From: Eutypa lata
Taxonomy: Eukaryota > Ascomycota > Sordariomycetes > Xylariales > Diatrypaceae
DNA: 64,000 nt
Reading direction: 5' to 3'
NCBI GenBank assembly: GCA_022661535.1
Contig: JAKULF010000004.1
Location: forward strand, 2,294,001 to 2,358,000
The translations under genes and the position numbers were made by a program. Under the pieces are notes generated by a model. The model saw only the letters and a list, made by a program, of their open reading frames with translations. It did not search any database and had not been told where the DNA came from. Numbering within the stretch: position 1 is the stretch's first letter; every line of letters begins with the position of its first letter. Below are positions 48,458 to 61,110 of the stretch, piece by piece.

Positions 48458-51400
48458 GACAGCGCTGTTCTATGAGACCCAAATCTTTCGTGATGTAGAC
48501 AGATGATGAATCGTTTCTTCTATATGAGGATAAATTTGCTATTATGACAGCAAGCAATTTTGTGGAATTTGTCTTGCTGAGTCGAGAGCAAATTAGCGAG
48601 ACTTCATAGACAAGTGTGGGACAACGAATAAAAATGTCTCCACGTCAGAATTTGGCTTGATAATTCAGCCCACCTTTTCTGTAGAATGTTCCGGTGGGCT
48701 GTTGGGGGCCAAATGCAAAAGCCGGATTTGCTTTGTGCCTAATCAAGGCAAGTCATAAATATGAGTCGTCTACAAAAGACTAGGAAAATGCGTAAGCAAG
48801 TGAATTACTTCCAGGTTATCCCTGGCATATACTAAGCCCACAGAGGCCTGGGTTGGAGACAAGGTTAAGAAGAGGGAGGAAAAAAAAGTAATAGGAAGGG
48901 GAGGGGAAAATACAATTAGACCAAGATATCAGTCACACTTACCCCTCCAAATAATAAGAAATAATAATTCAGCAACGATAAGGGTCTTCGGATGGTGGGG
49001 TTTCTTGGATAGGTCCAGGAAGGAAATGTCGGGTTCGGTTGGGCTGCAGACGGGAAACACGAGGTGGGAATTGGGCCACTTAGGCCATCATTCGCCACGA
49101 GATCTTGTGCAGATCGTCGACAAGTTCGCCCGGCACCAATATAGCACTGGTAAATAAATGTAACGGGAAATTGGTAATTCTCTGACTTCCGCTTTTGTCG
49201 TTATGATACTGTTGTTACGAGGCGACGGGCTAAGTTTGATAGAAGTAGAGTATTTCAATAACCCCTTAGGCACCTAGCTCACAGTACGTAATATGGACAA
49301 TACCGCTTTTGATGTCACGGGGTGTGTTGAGCCGAGAGAGTTAATACGTAATGGTTTTGACTGAGCTGGTGATTTCACTGGGTCTGAAATGTTGACTGAA
49401 CGAAATCTTTCTCTGATGCGAGGAAATTCAATTGTTCACACTAGCTGGGCGTTCCAATGATGGTTCGTCAAGCAAGGTTCGGGCCGCTGCGTTTCTTGTC
49501 TTATTGTGTCGGTTGCCAGCAGAATAAAGTTGCAATGTGCGTATTGTATTGTATGCTAAAAATGCCTTGACGAATCGGGACCACGCGAAACACTAATTGG
49601 CTAGAGAACAGATAGGTGGGATATGATGAGGCTCTAGTTATAGCAATCGTCAAGGCATGCGACAAAGAAAGCGTTCGCGAAACCAGTCAAATTTGACCAC
49701 GAAAGTATATACGATCAAGGATGTTGTTCCTGCAGCTGAAAGGGCTCACTCCCGCGTCAAAGGGAAGCAAACGAGATGTTGGTTTAGCAATTGAATGGCC
49801 GGCCAGTTTGTCGACGAACAGGAAAAGATCGGAAGTCAAGTGGGGAGAGGAGATCGAATGAGAAGAAACCCAATTGTGAGATATGGTAGTTAATTGATGC
49901 CAGACTACACTACGGGGTTTGCGTCTATGGCAAAAGGAACAAGCGATGGATTTGGTTGAAACAAATGTCTTGTTGTTCGCGCGCCGCGATAACTTAGAGG
50001 AATGAAGGGCTCTAGAAGGGATGAAGGAGGGGCGGCGATCCAGACGGGCTATGACGTCCCTTTCGTAAAATTCCTAGGTAGTAGAAATCGATCCGGCGTG
50101 GCGCTTGTCGTTGCGTCAATAATCGTCTCTAAATAACTAAATGCCACTTATTAAAGATGTTGTACCTGGCTATAATACCTTAGGTAGTAATGTACAATAC
50201 TAGCCTCTAGGTAGTTATGTATGTAGATTCAATTCCCGACCTAAGCTTAGGCTGGTTTAGGTAAGTTCAGCAGGCTCAGCTAGTGCTTAGGTATGTAGCG
50301 TAGCTGGGTAGTGTGTTCAGGGGTTCCCCAAAAATGACATGTAGGCTTCTTTTCCTGTTCTAGAAGTCATTTATTCGTCACAATCCATTGAACTGGATCG
50401 CCGGGACTTCTTAGTAAGACATAATACGACATAACACATACCTTTTCGGATATCGCAGAACTAACCACTTCTCATAGAAACAGTCCCAAAGATCCTCCGA
50501 GCTAATATTTTAGTCAGTGCTTTGCGACACGATGCGCAAAGAACGATAGATACTCTTCGTGATATAATATCTTTCTTTTCGTGTGAGGGTGGTTGTAGAA
50601 ATGTACTACCTAGGTAGTTAGTGTGTGGTGTTTCAGTTGCGCCTCTCTGGCTGTCTATGTAGTCAATGACGGAGGAAACGTAAGCCAAGAAAAACTGATG
50701 ATGTACTTCAAGTGTGCACTTGATGAATATCGCTCTAATGTAGGAATTACATAGGAACAGTCAGAGTCGGATTTTCCGAAGTGGCCATGTTTGCATTTAT
50801 TTGTGTTGTTCTACGGCACAGCCTCAAGAGTGAGAGCTCGAAAGCATCACGACAATGTTTCTAAACTATTGTTTGTTTAGGTGATTCGCTTCGGTGAATG
50901 GCTGATTCGATTATCGAATAACGAGTCTTAACTTGGTTGACTCACATGTCAATGGACAATTGACCCTCTTGTCATTCCCCAATCCCTAAGCTTATTCATC
51001 GTCAAGTGGCCGAATAGGAACAATGTCGTCCTGGTCGTCAAATCCTTTTCGCTACAGCAACGCGCGGTTACATTTCAGCATTATGCACCCGGCGCTAAGT
51101 TACCTCTCAGATTGGCCTTTTCATCCTGTGCCTCGAGTCCGCTCATGTTTCATTTCGGTATAAGACAAGGATTCCTTTGGATTTCACGTGTTTTCTTGGG
51201 CGACCATCTGGGTCAGTTGGGCTTCGATAGCTCGAACCCAACCAACATATGCAGGGTCCATCCAACCACTGTACATAGTACAGGAAACGCGGATAACATC
51301 AATTCCCTGTTTGATCACTTTCAGGCGTGATATTGTGGGTTTCTTTCCGAAAACTATCATATATGCTAATTTACTCGGATTATCCAGCTTTCTTTCCCTT

Positions 51401-54400
51401 TCCGGTCATCAGGTCTGAATACGAAAATATCTGTCTTGTACCTTTATACGCTATCCTACACTATTAGGCTATGTGGTAGTACTAGTACTAGGCGACTTAT
51501 CATGAACTGTCTATATAATGCCCGTTGGTGATCGCCGACAAGGCAACATAATGGCAGTGCTCACCTCGACTGGGCTGTTTGCCAACGCAACTAGGGGATG
51601 CAGCCTGAGTGGCGAGCATTGGGAGTTCATGCTTGAGCTGCTAAGCTGCCGAGTTACGAAATACCTTATTCCCTTCCCGCTATTTTCCGTGTTTGGATGA
51701 AACGTTTGCTCCTAAGATGTCCAATGCGATGACATGATTGGCTATGGCCCGCGAGGCTCTCGCAGCGTTCACCTTGCCATCCAGTCGAGTAGTTCTTAAT
51801 GTCCATCAAGACCACATAATCGTCAGCCTAATGAGGCGAAAAGTCCTTCATTTCCTTTCTAGGTGATGGATGTAACTAGAACTTCGTACAATTAAGCGGC
51901 CTTCCCCTTTTCGATATGCCTTTACTCAGCGATGTGTTGGCAAGGCTTTAGCGACAGCACCCACGAGATCAGAGAAAGCTACGCCGGAGGCAAAAGAACT
52001 TCTTAGGCGTTTGCTACAGGGAAGGGCCTAGTATCCCTTGGTAGTAATATCCGAGGTCTTCAACGTTCACTCAGGATCTACCTAATGTACCGTTCGTGGT
52101 CATTCGCAGTTGATCATATCCTAGTTAGTTCATCGGGACAGGAACTCGAGTTGATCTGAACACCACTGGATTGGACGAAGGCGATAGAACTCTACAGCCT
52201 CATTATGGGCAAGTCTCTTCCAATTTTTGATACATCCCATGTCTAACTAGAATCTATAATAGAATGAGTTGTCAGATTGATTGCGGCCTTAGATCTAAGT
52301 ACCCCCACTTTTTATTTCCAGGAGTCTCCTTAGAAGAATTCTATCACAACCTAAGTATCTAGCTGAAGGAGTCAAATGGCGGGGCTAACGACAATACTAT
52401 ATGTATGATATGGTATGAGAGCATTCTCGTAACTCTAGATGTAGTGTCAGAGTACAAGAGGAAAGGGGAGGGGTTCTTCTCCACGCCGTAACGTTCTAGT
52501 GGCAAACCCCTTTTCAAGATCTAGCAATTTCGGGCATCTATCTACACGATTTTGTATGTATACTCCGCTATGGGCGACGCTTAAGCTTGCTAGATATCCC
52601 TTAAGATATAGGTAGTCCACGTCGTCAATGCCAGGATGCCGCCCAGATGTCGCCTCCCATTCTGATGAACTGTCCTTCCCTCGACATCTGCGTTGTGACA
52701 TCACAATAACCACTGACCGCCCCTTCACGCAACCACCCTTCTCTGAAATCGACAGTTTGCCCTCATGAGTGCCATAAGCACGTCAGATATCCATTCTGCA
52801 ACGGGAGCCCCTGGATTCACCGCCTCTAACGGTCTCCTGATAAGCAGCTGAATCTGACAGCTGCCATCCTCCCCCGCTACACAAAAGCTGCATTGTACTT
52901 ACGCCCGGCTACTTAGCCCACTACTGCAGGTCATGAGAGATCAAGACAAATAATACTGCGGGGGTGCTATCGAGGCACAAACCTAACCACTCAAAGATGC
53001 TTAGGAGGATTTACATCAACACGTAGTCAACTAGACAATGCTACCTACATTAGGATCTCACTTATGCCGGCAATCGTATATGACCTCACCCATCCGTTCT
53101 TGAAGGTGTTGTCATACGTGCCAACGCATTATGGCTTACAGGAGCCCACAATCACGCGCCACTCAAAGAAATGCAGACTAATAGTAATCAAGGGTCTCCC
53201 GGCAAAACGGCAGACGGCCGAGGACGACCTATTCGTTATTACCCTTGAGATTAGGAGTCATACTTCATGCCAAGCCACTCCATAGCTCGGGGTGTCCTCA
53301 CCCGCTGCTTACATTTGTAGCCAGTTGGCGGAATAGGATTCCGGAGCTATGGCACTGGGATATTCACTCCATCACCTCGGTCCCTTATCTAAGTCAAATG
53401 ACTATCGCTGCTCCATACGTGCTACCGATGCTGCTGCGCCTTGTTTCATATTTATGAGTATACCGGTAGTAAGGTATTGATATTTGAAGTTGAAACAACC
53501 TACCAGACCCGGTTTTACCAAAAAGGGGGTAGTCAATAGGGGTTAGATGCAGTAAAGAACTCCGTAAAACATTGCTCGCCCACCGCTGATTTTACAATTA
53601 ATTGAGGGGATGGGTCTCTAAAGCTTGACACAGAAATCATTTACGAACATAACACTGAACGGTGAACCTTTTGATCATGTGGTAACTACTGCCGGTGAGT
53701 GGGCATCCCCCTCTCTATATTCGACTATATTATCCCTATACAGTAAGTTGCATGTTAGCGTATGCGGTTATCTCTTAGGATAACTTGGTTCACATTAACC
53801 ATCTCTGTGAGTAAATAGCATACTACTTAAGCGAAGAGCTCGAGTGAGAACTCTAGACCTATAAGGGACTCTCTGGCGTAGGACTTTAGCTATTGAATAG
53901 GTCCTAACTTCTACCTTACAGCTTGTCTAGGTTTAGTTTAGAAAGGCCCGTTATGGCATTTATATACCATATAACCAGGTCTACTATCTGTCCAGCAGCT
54001 TGAATTCTAGAACCGGGCCCACCATTGAAGGTGAAAGGTCGAGTCCTTTAAGTAACCTCTTCAACACAGTACGCAACAGTAAGCTACGCAATGTACCGTA
54101 AACCAATATGTGTATTTACATATAACTCATATTTCATGACATTTGTAACTAACGTGTACGTTTCATCCACCTAGCTCATGTTGAGATAGTAAGTACATAA
54201 ATTCAGACCTCGGTGTAGCACTCCTGCTATGCACGTTCTAAGATTAGGTAGGACAATGGATTATAGAGGATGATGATGTATAGGAGTAACATAAAAGCTA
54301 GTCCTAGGATGATAACGAAGGAGGGTTCCCGTGATAGGACAGTAGCGTAGTCCCTTATTGCCTAGGAATTTCAAGTTCATCGAAAGCATCCGTCCTACGT

Positions 54401-56955
54401 TGATGGTTTTGGTGGACCGGCGCTTTTTAAAACGTTGGTGCGTGTATCGGGAATCGACTTACTTTTAGTATCGCTAATCTGTGGTATACTTTTCTCTAGG
54501 CTCTCCCTCAACTCGCTCGTCATCTAGTGTATTGAATCTTCTCGTAGTAAGAGACGTATTTTTATATATGTGGTGGCGGTGCTCGTGACTTGCTCCTTAA
54601 ACAAACCATGATTCAGAACAGCGTCTATGTCGATAATATCTTTAGGGTTGTGCTTGAAAATCCCATTTGAGTAGGTCGGCAAGAATTATAACTTCGTCAT
54701 CTGGTACTTTTAAATTAGCCAGGTATAATCCTGCTCTACAATCAATATCGCCATTAGGCTTTGTGAGGTGTTGCGAATATCTCTGCTCTTTCACGAGACG
54801 GATACCCCATTTTCCAAGCTTCATGATAACTCTATCATGTGAGGGCATAGACTATTAATATTTAATCATGACTCGTTGGCGTAAGGATAAGGAGATGGAT
54901 ATAGAATGGTTCTACGGTGACGGACACCGTTAACATAAACGTATTAGGATGATATCAAGGAGTGTCGGAACATCTCGACGAGATGATCTGATGGTATGTG
55001 CTATAAAATACATATATTCTTCTTCTACTTACATATACCTCTAATATATCACCATGTCTTCTAACGACACATCAATAGATTATGTGGCGCCTGCCATATA
55101 AGCCTGACTTTGAAAATAAGGAGGATTTAGAAATTTTCATTGGGGAGGGAGAACTTATACGAAAAGCTGCAAAACATGTATGCATGGATATTATAAACAG
55201 ATGTAACCAGGAAAACTCGGGATAGGTCTACAGTAAAAAGCTTCATAAAACATGAAATAAACGACTGTTAGGTTAGCGTGATGACAGGGTTAGCCTCACC
55301 GTCCATATATACTTAAGTCCACGCCCGCCTCCGGACACCCCTTAAGTCGAATACTTTGTTGTCGGTCATTTCCCCGAGCGACTCCAGCCTGAAGGAAGCC
55401 AAGATGCATCGTGGGACCCTACCAAAGCACACCCGTTTAGTATGACAGAACAAGATACCTGTAGTTAGAAGGAAAGGAAGAGAGCTAAGAGTGGTAAACA
55501 AAAACTTGATTCGTAAGAATCTTTAAGCCTTACAAGGTTTGAGCCCCTATTGGGTTTGTATATTGTTACCCAGAGAGATATGTTCCGAGTTGCAGCCTTA
55601 TTCGACCTAACATTTGCTTTATGGGGGCCCGGTGGTTAAATGGGATCTCTTGAAAGGGTGATATATAGTAAAACATTGTTGTATGAAGGGTCTAGTTTCG
55701 ACGCGGCACCGCACTATATGCATCGCACTAATTTCCTAGCGGGTTGTTGGTATGACTGTTATCAATGCCGACCCCTAAATGAACTAAGTAACGGGGAAAG
55801 GAAAATTAGATATAACCCATCTGTCGGATATTTGGTGGGATGGCAAAGTAGTGGCTGAGAGCTACTAAGTCGAACAGAGGAATGCGGTATCAGACGTCAC
55901 CATTCCGGCGTTTGCAGCCGGGTGACACCCAAATAGCTATCTAGATTCCTGCCCTAGATATTCCTGACAATACATCATGCTTCCCGAGACTAGTAATATG
56001 ACCCCTACCTCTTTACACTATCCAATGATGAAAAATTGCTAATGTAAACTAACCAAAGACTTTTTATAGCTGAGTTATACTATGACCGAATTAATAGCAC
56101 TATCTCGCACTTCTTCGGCTCCACGGTATACCTGCATGATATATCAAGACTACCTTACCTTTGGCAGTTTGGAGGTGGGGGATTCGGTAGCCCCTTTCTT
56201 CAACACCATATATTTACGTAGCTCACGACTGATATGGTCGATGACCAAAGAGTAGATATTGATAATTATGTGTCTATATTATATACTGGCGGCCCCTCCA
56301 ACGATAGACTCCCGCATGTCTGCTGCTAATATAAGGGATAATTGCGTGGATGAGCGGAGAATCCCGTATCGTATTAATTCCTGTTTAACTTTAGTTACTT
56401 GTTCTTTGTTGTTGCCCCTACGTATGTACTTAGGTTTATATATAGCCCAGGCAAGTATACTAGGGTGAGCATAGTTAGAATTGAATAGGAACTGGATGAG
56501 ATCTAATAGGCCACGCACGTGAAGGCTCTTAGAAGTATTCCTACCCTATTACTTCGGTTCCCTGGTCTGTTTATTAAGTTAACAGCAGCAGGATTGAATA
56601 GGGGAGGATTTAATTTAGGAACACACGAAGACCATCGGTGCTACCTTCCTCTAGCAAACTTCATACTCATGAAGGGTGTGATATAAGCAGGTGGACGTAT
56701 ATATCATGATCAAACTCTTCATAATTACCCCCGACTTCTCATCCGTCCGCTTATCTACTTAGCTAATAGAGCAGCAGCATGCCTTTAGTGCCTATAAAAG
56801 CCACATAAAGAGTGTTCATCCACCGCAGAGCAAAACACAATAAACTCCAAGCCCGACCAATACCAATCATAAGCCATATTCCATACCATATCAATCATAC
56901 CATACCATACCATACCAGGGCCGCTTCACCCACAGCGCGTACGTACACCTACCTA
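48458..56955. other. Gene-poor stretch, increasingly AT-rich
   Basis: The first 1.5 kb is probably promoter of the RD/RS-rich gene. From about 50900 to 56750 the DNA is AT-rich with no supported ORF, splice-linked exons or RNA gene, resembling the 3226-6017 tract. Short candidates at 51112, 53064 and 54642 were examined and lack protein-like features. A CCATACCATACCATAC run lies at 56881-56918, just beyond the 3' end of the peptidase gene. Confidence 0.5.
56881..56918. repeat. CATAC pentanucleotide repeat
   Basis: Tandem CATAC units with two interruptions, immediately downstream of the bleomycin-hydrolase-type gene, so probably near its transcript end. Confidence 0.8.
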
Positions 56956-58578
56956 CTACGCCAAAGCCCCCATGGGATCCCACAGCGGCAAGACGATCGG
57001 GTCCTGCTTCAAGACATCCCTGACCTCCCTGGTCAAGAACCTAGGATCAACCACAGCCTGGTAGACGAACTCGTCCATCCAGCGATCGCTCATGACAAAC
57101 CACCCCTTATCGCCGGCGGTCTCGCCCCAGCTATTCTGCACGCGCCAGCGCACCGTCTCACCGGCGCCGCCCTCCCCAGCCACATGGACAGCGGTGAGGA
57201 CCATGGCGTGGGTCATGGCGCTCTCGCCGACCCGCAGCCTCTGGGCCTTGGTCATGCCGCCCACGAGGTCGACGTTGAAGCCGAGCTCGTAGTCGATGAG
57301 GTCGAGGTCCATGATGCCCGAGGCGGAGTTGCTGAACTTGCCGACGTCGGACCCGAAGAACACCGGCAGGCCCGCCTTGAGCATCGCGACGCACGCCTGC
57401 TTCAGGTCCCGCATCCCCACGTTGATGTACGTGACGCCGCGGCCGCCGACGACGTTGCCCAGCCGGTCGACCGTCAGGAGGCGCAGCGGCGGGTGGCGCG
57501 GGTCGTGCACGAGCGAGACGTGCGACGCGATGGCGTCGTTCGCCAGGGCCCGGAACGCCGGCGACGCGATGTCCCTCGCGAAGGCGCGCGGCGTCTTCTG
57601 TACGGTGCGGGCGCGCCCGCCCTGGTCCTTGTACGTCCAGGCGAACTCGTCCGAGGGGCTCGGGGGCGGGCCCAGCGTCAGCGTCAGGACGAGGTGGATC
57701 TCGCGCATCATCTTGTCCTTGGTCGCGGCGAGGGTCTCGGCGGTGGTCTTGGGGTTCCTCAGCAGGCTCCGCAGCGTCAGCGCGTACTCGCGCAGCTTGG
57801 CCACGACGATGTAGTTCAGGGTGCTGCTCGCCATGGCGTTCCAGGAGTCCGGGTACAGGGCCTGCGGTACGAGGCCGTACTTGTCGACGAGGTTGTACAC
57901 CATGTCCCACTGGCCGCCGTCGCTGACGGGGTCGGCGAGGATGCGCTGCACGAGGCGGCCGTCGAGGTCTTCGGAGGCGGCGGTCTCGATGACGTTCTCG
58001 AGGAAGAAATTCGCCTTCTCGAGCTTGTCCCAGAAGAACAGGTAGGCCTGCGACAGCTCGAAGGACTCGAGGTCGTAGCGCTTCATCAGCGCGATCCGGA
58101 ACACGTTGGTCGACGCGAAGAGCCAGCATCGGCCCGACGACCGCTGGTTCGTGATCGGCGCGCCTTCGAAGGGGATCTGTACGTTGAATACCTGCTGGTC
58201 GGAGATCTTGGTCGAGCGGGATGTCAGGATGTCCTTGGGGTTCGCGGCACTGAGAGCTGAGAGCGCAAGTCTGGTGCACAGTAATTAATGACTGTTAGTT
58301 ACTGGGAGCGTTACGTAGAGCTAAGCGTGAGAGGGAGGAGGTATGACAAACCTATTCTTTGGGTCCTGTAACAGTTTGCTCTGCCATGATTCTACAAGCG
58401 TGACAGCAAGCCCTTCCGGCTCCCAGTTAGAAGTGATATCGTGGAGGCCCTTCTCACTGTAAACGTGGACGTAGTTCTCTTCGGCATCGTCATCTACCCG
58501 CAGAGAACGAATGCGCTCCAGGACGGCTTTCTCATGCATCGCCGTCTCTGGCGTAACTTGGGATTGCGAAGCACCCAT
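56956..58578 (-). CDS. BLH1: Bleomycin hydrolase-type cysteine aminopeptidase (peptidase family C1B)
   Basis: Two exons, 58578-58352 and 58270-56956, close into 513 residues across an 81-nt intron (GTTTGT donor, GTAACTAAC branch region, CACCAG acceptor). The papain-like triad is complete. Cys124 lies in NQRSSGRCWLFA, His430 in SAMTHAMVLT and Asn455 in QNSWGE. The C-terminus, WDPMGALA, is typical; in this family it projects into the active site and governs exopeptidase activity. Members are homohexameric cytosolic aminopeptidases that clip peptides and inactivate bleomycin and homocysteine thiolactone; the yeast form also binds DNA. Length is close to the yeast enzyme plus a short N-terminal extension. 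That N-terminus reads MGASQS, a good myristoylation consensus. The ATG at 58578 is the first in frame. Exon 2 is very GC-rich, unlike the flanking DNA. Confidence 0.95.
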
Positions 58579-59295
58579 TATGTCTATCGAAGGCTATGGG
58601 GGATATACTCTTGTTTCCAATGTTTCTTAGAAGAGAAAGATGGAACGGTGGAGAAAAAGGTCGAGAGAACCTACGGATCCTGGAGCTGGCTAAGTACGTA
58701 GGAGCTTTCACGAGGATGGATGCGTTGAATGACGGGATCACGAGGGGTCACCACTTCCCTGTCAAAAAGGTGCCCATTGCGCAAGCTTATCTATAGAAAT
58801 TGGCGTTATGATTGGCCAGTAAAGACGATAGTGTCCTAAAACGGATATCAACGTAACGCTAAGGTAACACTATAACATCCTCGGAGCACTGAGACAGCAA
58901 CCTTGATGGCCACTCTCTGTATACCTAGAGACCGGACACACCGGGAATCCTAACATGCAGCGGGTAAAACATTTCACATAAGCGATATTGAAATCACAAG
59001 CATCGACGGGACACAGGAAAGCTTAGTTATACAACAAACACCTCCTTTTGTATTATGAACCATGTACAGAACTACCTATATTATCTTCGTACCCTCCTTT
59101 AGATGTCATAGCTACGTAGATCTACTATGTCCAATCTTGAAAAAAATTTAACCACCGGAACCCATGGGAACAGGGTCCGGATTTATATTCCATAGCAAAC
59201 AGGTGACAGTAAAACATGAACCGTACAGGATTCAGACAACCCTGCTGAGATGCTCGTAAAAGGTTACACTAAGGTCATAGGCTCGTCGGCGACAT
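58579..59295. other. Spacer between peptidase 5' end and hex1 3' end
   Basis: Holds the promoter and leader of the peptidase gene and the 3' UTR of hex1; both genes run in the same direction. No additional gene. ORFs at 58441 and 58532 overlap the peptidase exon or its leader and are not supported. Confidence 0.6.
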
Positions 59296-59957
59296 CTACA
59301 GGCTAGAGCCGTGGACGACCTTGACATCGACGGCGAGCTCGCGACCGTTGTCAGCAAGGACAAGGACGCGGACGCTGCCGCGGCCGGTGTTGAAAGCCCG
59401 GGAAACCTTCTCCCAAAGGTTGGCCTGGTCGAGGACAGTAAGGCCCTGCTTGACCTCGCCGGACTCAGTCATGCAGGTGATGGTGCCGTCAGACATGTCA
59501 AGGACACGGTATTGCTTGAGGACGGGACCGAGCATGGTCTGAACGACAACGCTGGGAGAAGGGTGGGAGATGAAAGAGGACTCCTCGTGCAGTTGCTTGG
59601 TGAACAGGTCAACACCGAGGTAACGGTGCTGGCCAGTAGCAGAGGAGGTGGAGATGCGGATAACCTGGCAGGGGCGGCCCTGAAGGACCAGGATATCGCC
59701 ATTGCGGATGTGGTGGCAAGGGATAGTGACAGTGTTGGGGATGCCAGTGGGGCCAACCGGGCCGGCGGGGGCGGCTGACTCACGCATCACTTCGACGTCG
59801 TGGTGGTGGATGTGGTGGTCGTGGTGAGGGAGGATTTTGTCTGCCATTTTGTGCAGTCCGTGACGAAAAGAATGATAGTGTCCTGCTGTTTGATTAGTCT
59901 CCGCTAGTTAGACAAGCATGGCTTGGAATGCTTACCGTCTTCGTCGTAATATCCCAT
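59296..59957 (-). CDS. hex1: Woronin body major protein HEX1
   Basis: From the first ATG (59957), exons 59957-59936 and 59882-59296 give 202 residues beginning MGYYDEDGHYHSFRHG; the intron is 53 nt with an ACTAAT branch site. After a His-rich stretch (HHDHHIHHHD) comes the eIF5A-like core: TVTIPCHHIRNGDILVLQG, then RISTSSATGQHRYLGVDLFT, where eIF5A would carry its hypusine lysine but HEX1 does not, then the C-terminal barrel up to LAVDVKVVHG. HEX1 self-assembles into the crystalline core of Woronin bodies, peroxisome-derived organelles that plug septal pores after wounding. Targeting needs a C-terminal PTS1, usually SRL in this family; here the last three residues are SSL, one base away from SRL. 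The frame is also open far upstream of the ATG (see 59936-60878). Confidence 0.95.
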
Positions 59958-60878
59958 TCTAGACTTGGTGGCAACTGAGTGGGTGTGCTGAGGATACTCT
60001 ACGGTTTCCTCTACAACTTTCGATTCCTTGCGTACAGAAGGAGTCGACTTGGGGGGACTGACGGTGGAGCCAGTAAACTTGATCTGCTCGGTGTAGGTAG
60101 GTTGAGAAACGGGGGTGTCGACAGTCGCACTGACGTTCGCGTAGTTGTTGTACGAAGATGAAGGACGACCTAGAGGCGCGTCTACGGTGGTACCAGCACG
60201 AACAGGCTCTTGGTACCCGGCTTGAGATCGAGAGCGGTACGCGTGCTCGATGTTATCAATAGCAGTGTACTGGGGACGATACTTGTTATCGACCTCAACA
60301 GTCTCCTGGTAGTTGGAAAAAGAATGAGGTCTATTCGAATTGATGCGTTAGTTGAAAATGTTTTTATTTTGTTCCTGGGAGAACAGCGGACGCGAGACGG
60401 CCCGAGCTTCGACAGGGATTGATAGCCAAATGTAATCAAAGCGCAGCCGAACACCCGAAAGAACACGGCCCAAACGCTGGTCCTATCCCCAAATCAGGGG
60501 AATCAGACGCCCGACCGCTTTATTCTCCAAGGACGTATATATAGCAACGAAAAGAGAAATCAAAGGAATGGGAATAACTAACCTGCTGTGCTTCGGACGA
60601 TACTCCTCGTGGACTTTGACACCGGGACGGTGGTAACGTTCTTCTTCACGCGTGAAACGGACCTCTTCTTCGTTGAAGCGGTGCTGCTCTCGACGGGGAG
60701 GAAGATGGGCAGGGGCGTGAACACCAGAAGAGTATTGACCCTCCCGTCCGGCTTTCTCGGGGAGTCTGATCTCAAGCTCTTCGTGAGTTATCTGAGTCTT
60801 AGACTCGGCCTCGGCCTTCTCTTTGTAGGAGGAAGGGAAGACGCTAAAGGGCACGGGAACGCGGGCTTCAAAGTCCAG
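59936..60878 (-). other. hex1: AUG-free, in-frame N-terminal extension of HEX1
   Basis: Exons 60878-60583 and 60330-59936, joined by a 252-nt intron (GTTAGT donor, CAACTAACG branch, GAATAG acceptor), stay open and run in frame into MGYYDEDG. From the CTG at 60878-60876 the product would be 425 residues. The extension is protein-like: LEIRLPEKAGREGQYSSG, VRFTREEERYHRPGVKVHEE, VEVDNKYRPQYTAIDN and EEYRP/NKYRP repeats. No ATG occurs on the coding strand from the HEX1 ATG up to about 61210. The CTG has A at -3 and G at +4, and an in-frame TGA lies about a dozen codons before it. Either a near-cognate start is used or an unseen upstream exon supplies the ATG. Long HEX1 forms are reported in Aspergillus, as I recall. 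Confidence 0.6.
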
Positions 60879-61110
60879 GTTGGCGACCTTTTCGGCGCAA
60901 GGATCGTCTCCTCGTCAACCTTTCGATCAAAAAGCTTGATACGAAAGGTAGAACAAGAAGATTCCTCTTGCTCTCTTCTTTACAGCTGAAAGAAAAGGAG
61001 AACGGGAGAAGAAAGACGTGAGGCTTTCTTCTTCTATATCTCGATTCTTTCTGTCAGTACAAGAAGATCAAGCGGAGTCTTATGGAGAAGATGAAGGGCA
61101 GTTTTGAGTT
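60879..61110 (-). promoter_or_regulatory. hex1: Pyrimidine-rich hex1 leader/promoter
   Basis: Read on the minus strand, 61110-60960 is dominated by C and T (TTCTTCTCC-type runs), as often seen just upstream of transcription starts of strongly expressed fungal genes. The transcript start probably lies here. It contains no ATG. A possible acceptor (CTTTTCTTTCAG, at about 60985) leaves room for a 5' UTR intron. Confidence 0.45.

Noticed and set aside
56812..58260. 482-residue + strand ORF and 373-residue minus ORF over the peptidase
   Set aside because: Shadows of the GC-rich peptidase exon, whose true frame contains the full catalytic triad.
60483..60854. 123-residue minus ORF starting at GTG as a separate gene
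   Set aside because: Poor initiation context at that GTG, reads into an intron, and its frame splices into HEX1.
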